64,000 nucleotides of DNA from Rhabdornis inornatus (taxonomy: Eukaryota > Chordata > Aves > Passeriformes > Rhabdornithidae). Numbering within the stretch: the first letter of the stretch is position 1; the number at the start of each line of letters is the position of its first letter. This document shows, one piece after another, positions 62,342-64,000 of this stretch. Made by a program: the position numbers and the translations under genes. The notes below the pieces were generated by a model. The model did not search any database and was not told where the DNA came from. It was given only the letters and a program-made list of their open reading frames with translations. The stretch is taken from contig VWZS01002669.1 in NCBI GenBank assembly GCA_013397075.1, positions 3,568,217 through 3,632,216 of the forward strand, read 5' to 3'.

Positions 62342-62360
62342 GGCTTTAAGACTATATATG

Positions 62361-64000
62361 ATTATGTACTTGTATGTAGAGTCTTTCCCTTCTTTGTGTC
62401 TACAAAGTCATCCTCAGCCGTGGATGTGATTTGATATTAGAGGATGATACGTGGTCAAGCTGGATTGGAATTGGTAAGATGACTTTTTTAACAAAAAAAC
62501 AAAAACACAACAGCCATGTGCTGCTTTGTAGGAAAATAAAAAAAAACCAACCTTCCCAGGGCTTACCTTGACACCGTCTCAAATCTGCATTGTCTTCAGT
62601 TATATCGCCTGAATCCTGATTCCATGCCCCAGAATCGAAAGAAGTGAGAAGCTCAGAGAATTTCAGCTTAGGCAGCTGCGTCTCCATTGCTGAAGTTCCC
62701 CAGGCATTTTCATCTCAACATGGAGCTCTTCTCTTGCTGTTGGTACCAGCCAAGGTGTTCTGCAGCCTGTAGCAGCTGCCAGGTCCAACCAGCTGAGAGG
62801 GCTGGAGGCCCTTGCCAGAGATTTAGGATGCCTTGAAAGTTCTGCACAGGCTCTTCACATGAGGTACGTTGGTCATTTAACTGAAGCTGGTAACTCTTAT
62901 TTTCACACATTATGCACAAGCATAGATCTTTGTAGGATCAGGCTGTGGGTTGCAGTGAGATTCAGGCAAGAGTATTACATTAGGTGGAGTAATTTTCAAA
63001 ATAGATGCTTCTATGAAAAGGCATTAGTACAGGAAGAAGTAATAATGAAGCCTAAGATGGAAATTATGGGTTACTATGAAGAAAAAGGAAAGAATAAAAG
63101 AACAAAATAGACAGAAAGATCAGGGTTTACAACACAAGATGTGACAGGAATGGGTCAATACAAATACATAGGTACTGCACTCCAAAACATTTTGAATGCA
63201 GGTCTTGGTGTTTATGGCCAAGACGGCTCGTGGACAACTGTCAGTCAATTTTAGTATGTTTTAAATTATAAACCACACAGATGCCCAAGTTTAGAACCAG
63301 TTAAGTCATAACCTGCGCTCACAGCTAAAAACTGTACAAATAAAAACGATACCTCAGTTTCTCCTGCTGGAGCTGTACAGAGTAGCAAAAGATAAAATAG
63401 GAGTGTATTAAGAGCTGGAAACTTGGTGACCACAGTCTGAGATAGTAGTCCTTCTGCCTCGGCAGTCCCCTTTGGTTTCCCTGCAACAGCACTCACTTCC
63501 TTGGGACCCGGGTTCAAGTTAAAATCTATTTTGCAGTCACTGCTCTGTCTATGTAAAGAAGTATGTGGAGCATTTGACTGTTAATTAATTCTAATGAGGG
63601 AAGCTGCTCCCTCCTGAGACCTGTATCCTGCAGTAAGCAGAGTGGGATGCAGTGCCTTTCCACAGGGAGGGTCTCAGAGCTGCATTACCTCAGCAGCAGT
63701 GCAGTGACCTGCTGCAATGTGCTCTACCCAGGCAGAGCATCACAGCCTCTCAGGCATGAGGAACATGGCAGCTCTGCTACTTGGAAAACTCTCAGGAAGC
63801 AAAATGCCATTATCAAGATTAAAGTGGAGCTGAGCAGCTTCTGCAGCCTCCCAGAAGGCATTCAGGGCTTCTAGTAAGTCCCAGAGGATTCTGGCTCAAA
63901 GGCTCTGGAGGTCTCCTGAGGAGGGTACTCAGACTCCCTTCACTTGGTGTGCTCATCCCTACAGAGAAGGTATGGAGGTCCTGAGGCGTGCTTTGGGAAA
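62361..64000. other. Intergenic sequence downstream of PARD3B
   Basis: No exon, RNA gene or recognisable repeat was seen. A further AATAAA at 62535 lies in an A-rich run and is a weak poly(A) candidate. In human, NRP2 follows PARD3B in the same orientation, so this may be the start of the PARD3B-NRP2 interval; nothing here resembles an NRP2 exon. Confidence 0.55.

Larger units (their letters stand above)
58034..62360 (+). other. PARD3B: PARD3B 3' UTR (about 4.3 kb)
   Basis: Transcribed non-coding sequence runs from the TAG to the strongest downstream poly(A) signal. The first 1.5 kb is GC-richer than the introns and carries a G-quadruplex motif at 59342-59365 and a G7 run near 58768. The rest is AT-rich. 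The 178-codon frame at 58776-59312 lies wholly here, has no known domain, and is best explained by GC-rich composition. Possible earlier poly(A) signals lie at 60652 and 61764. The 3' limit is inferred, not observed. Confidence 0.65.

Noticed and set aside
1..64000. Avian CR1 LINE fragments
   Set aside because: I looked for the CR1 3' end (ATTCTATG-type repeats) and the conserved 3' region and found no convincing match. Old fragments may still be present that only RepeatMasker would detect.

Overview
The window is a vertebrate nuclear locus. It holds the last three coding exons, the complete stop-to-poly(A) 3' UTR and two full introns of one split gene on the + strand. The gene reads as PARD3B (par-3 family cell polarity regulator beta, also Par3L). 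The three exons join in phase into a 189-residue C-terminal tail. It matches what I recall of the human PARD3B tail through a basic helix, an acidic EDDEGR patch, a VPGxGPDG exon start, a QDVPPSPPQ motif and the terminus QKNPMTAAV.

Layout: 1-12288 is the 3' part of an upstream intron. Exon A is 12289-12424, followed by a 19.8 kb intron (12425-32232). Exon B is the 80-nt stretch 32233-32312, followed by a 25.4 kb intron (32313-57678). The terminal exon has coding sequence 57679-58033 and a 3' UTR of about 4.3 kb, with the best poly(A) signal at 62336-62341. From about 62360 to 64000 is intergenic. NRP2 lies downstream of PARD3B in human, so it may be the next gene outside the window (inference).

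The organism is most likely a bird, or another sauropsid. Interspersed repeats are scarce, I see no Alu, B1 or L1 sequence, overall composition is AT-rich, and the introns look short for this gene, which is very large in mammals. Species cannot be fixed from what I can see. The many other open frames have lengths expected by chance in 64 kb of AT-rich DNA, and I do not call them genes.

Outside the exons the window is mostly ordinary intron. Structures worth a second look are a 76-nt, miRNA-precursor-like hairpin on the sense strand (20927-21002); two abutting perfect 16-bp palindromes (48565-48594) about 130 bp downstream of a short CpG-rich patch (48241-48430); a G-quadruplex motif in the 3' UTR; a CACGTG-bearing hairpin at 5262-5313; and an A-rich, strand-skewed block near 40-41 kb that may be a decayed retroelement. 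I found no operon-like, CRISPR-like or otherwise novel gene system.
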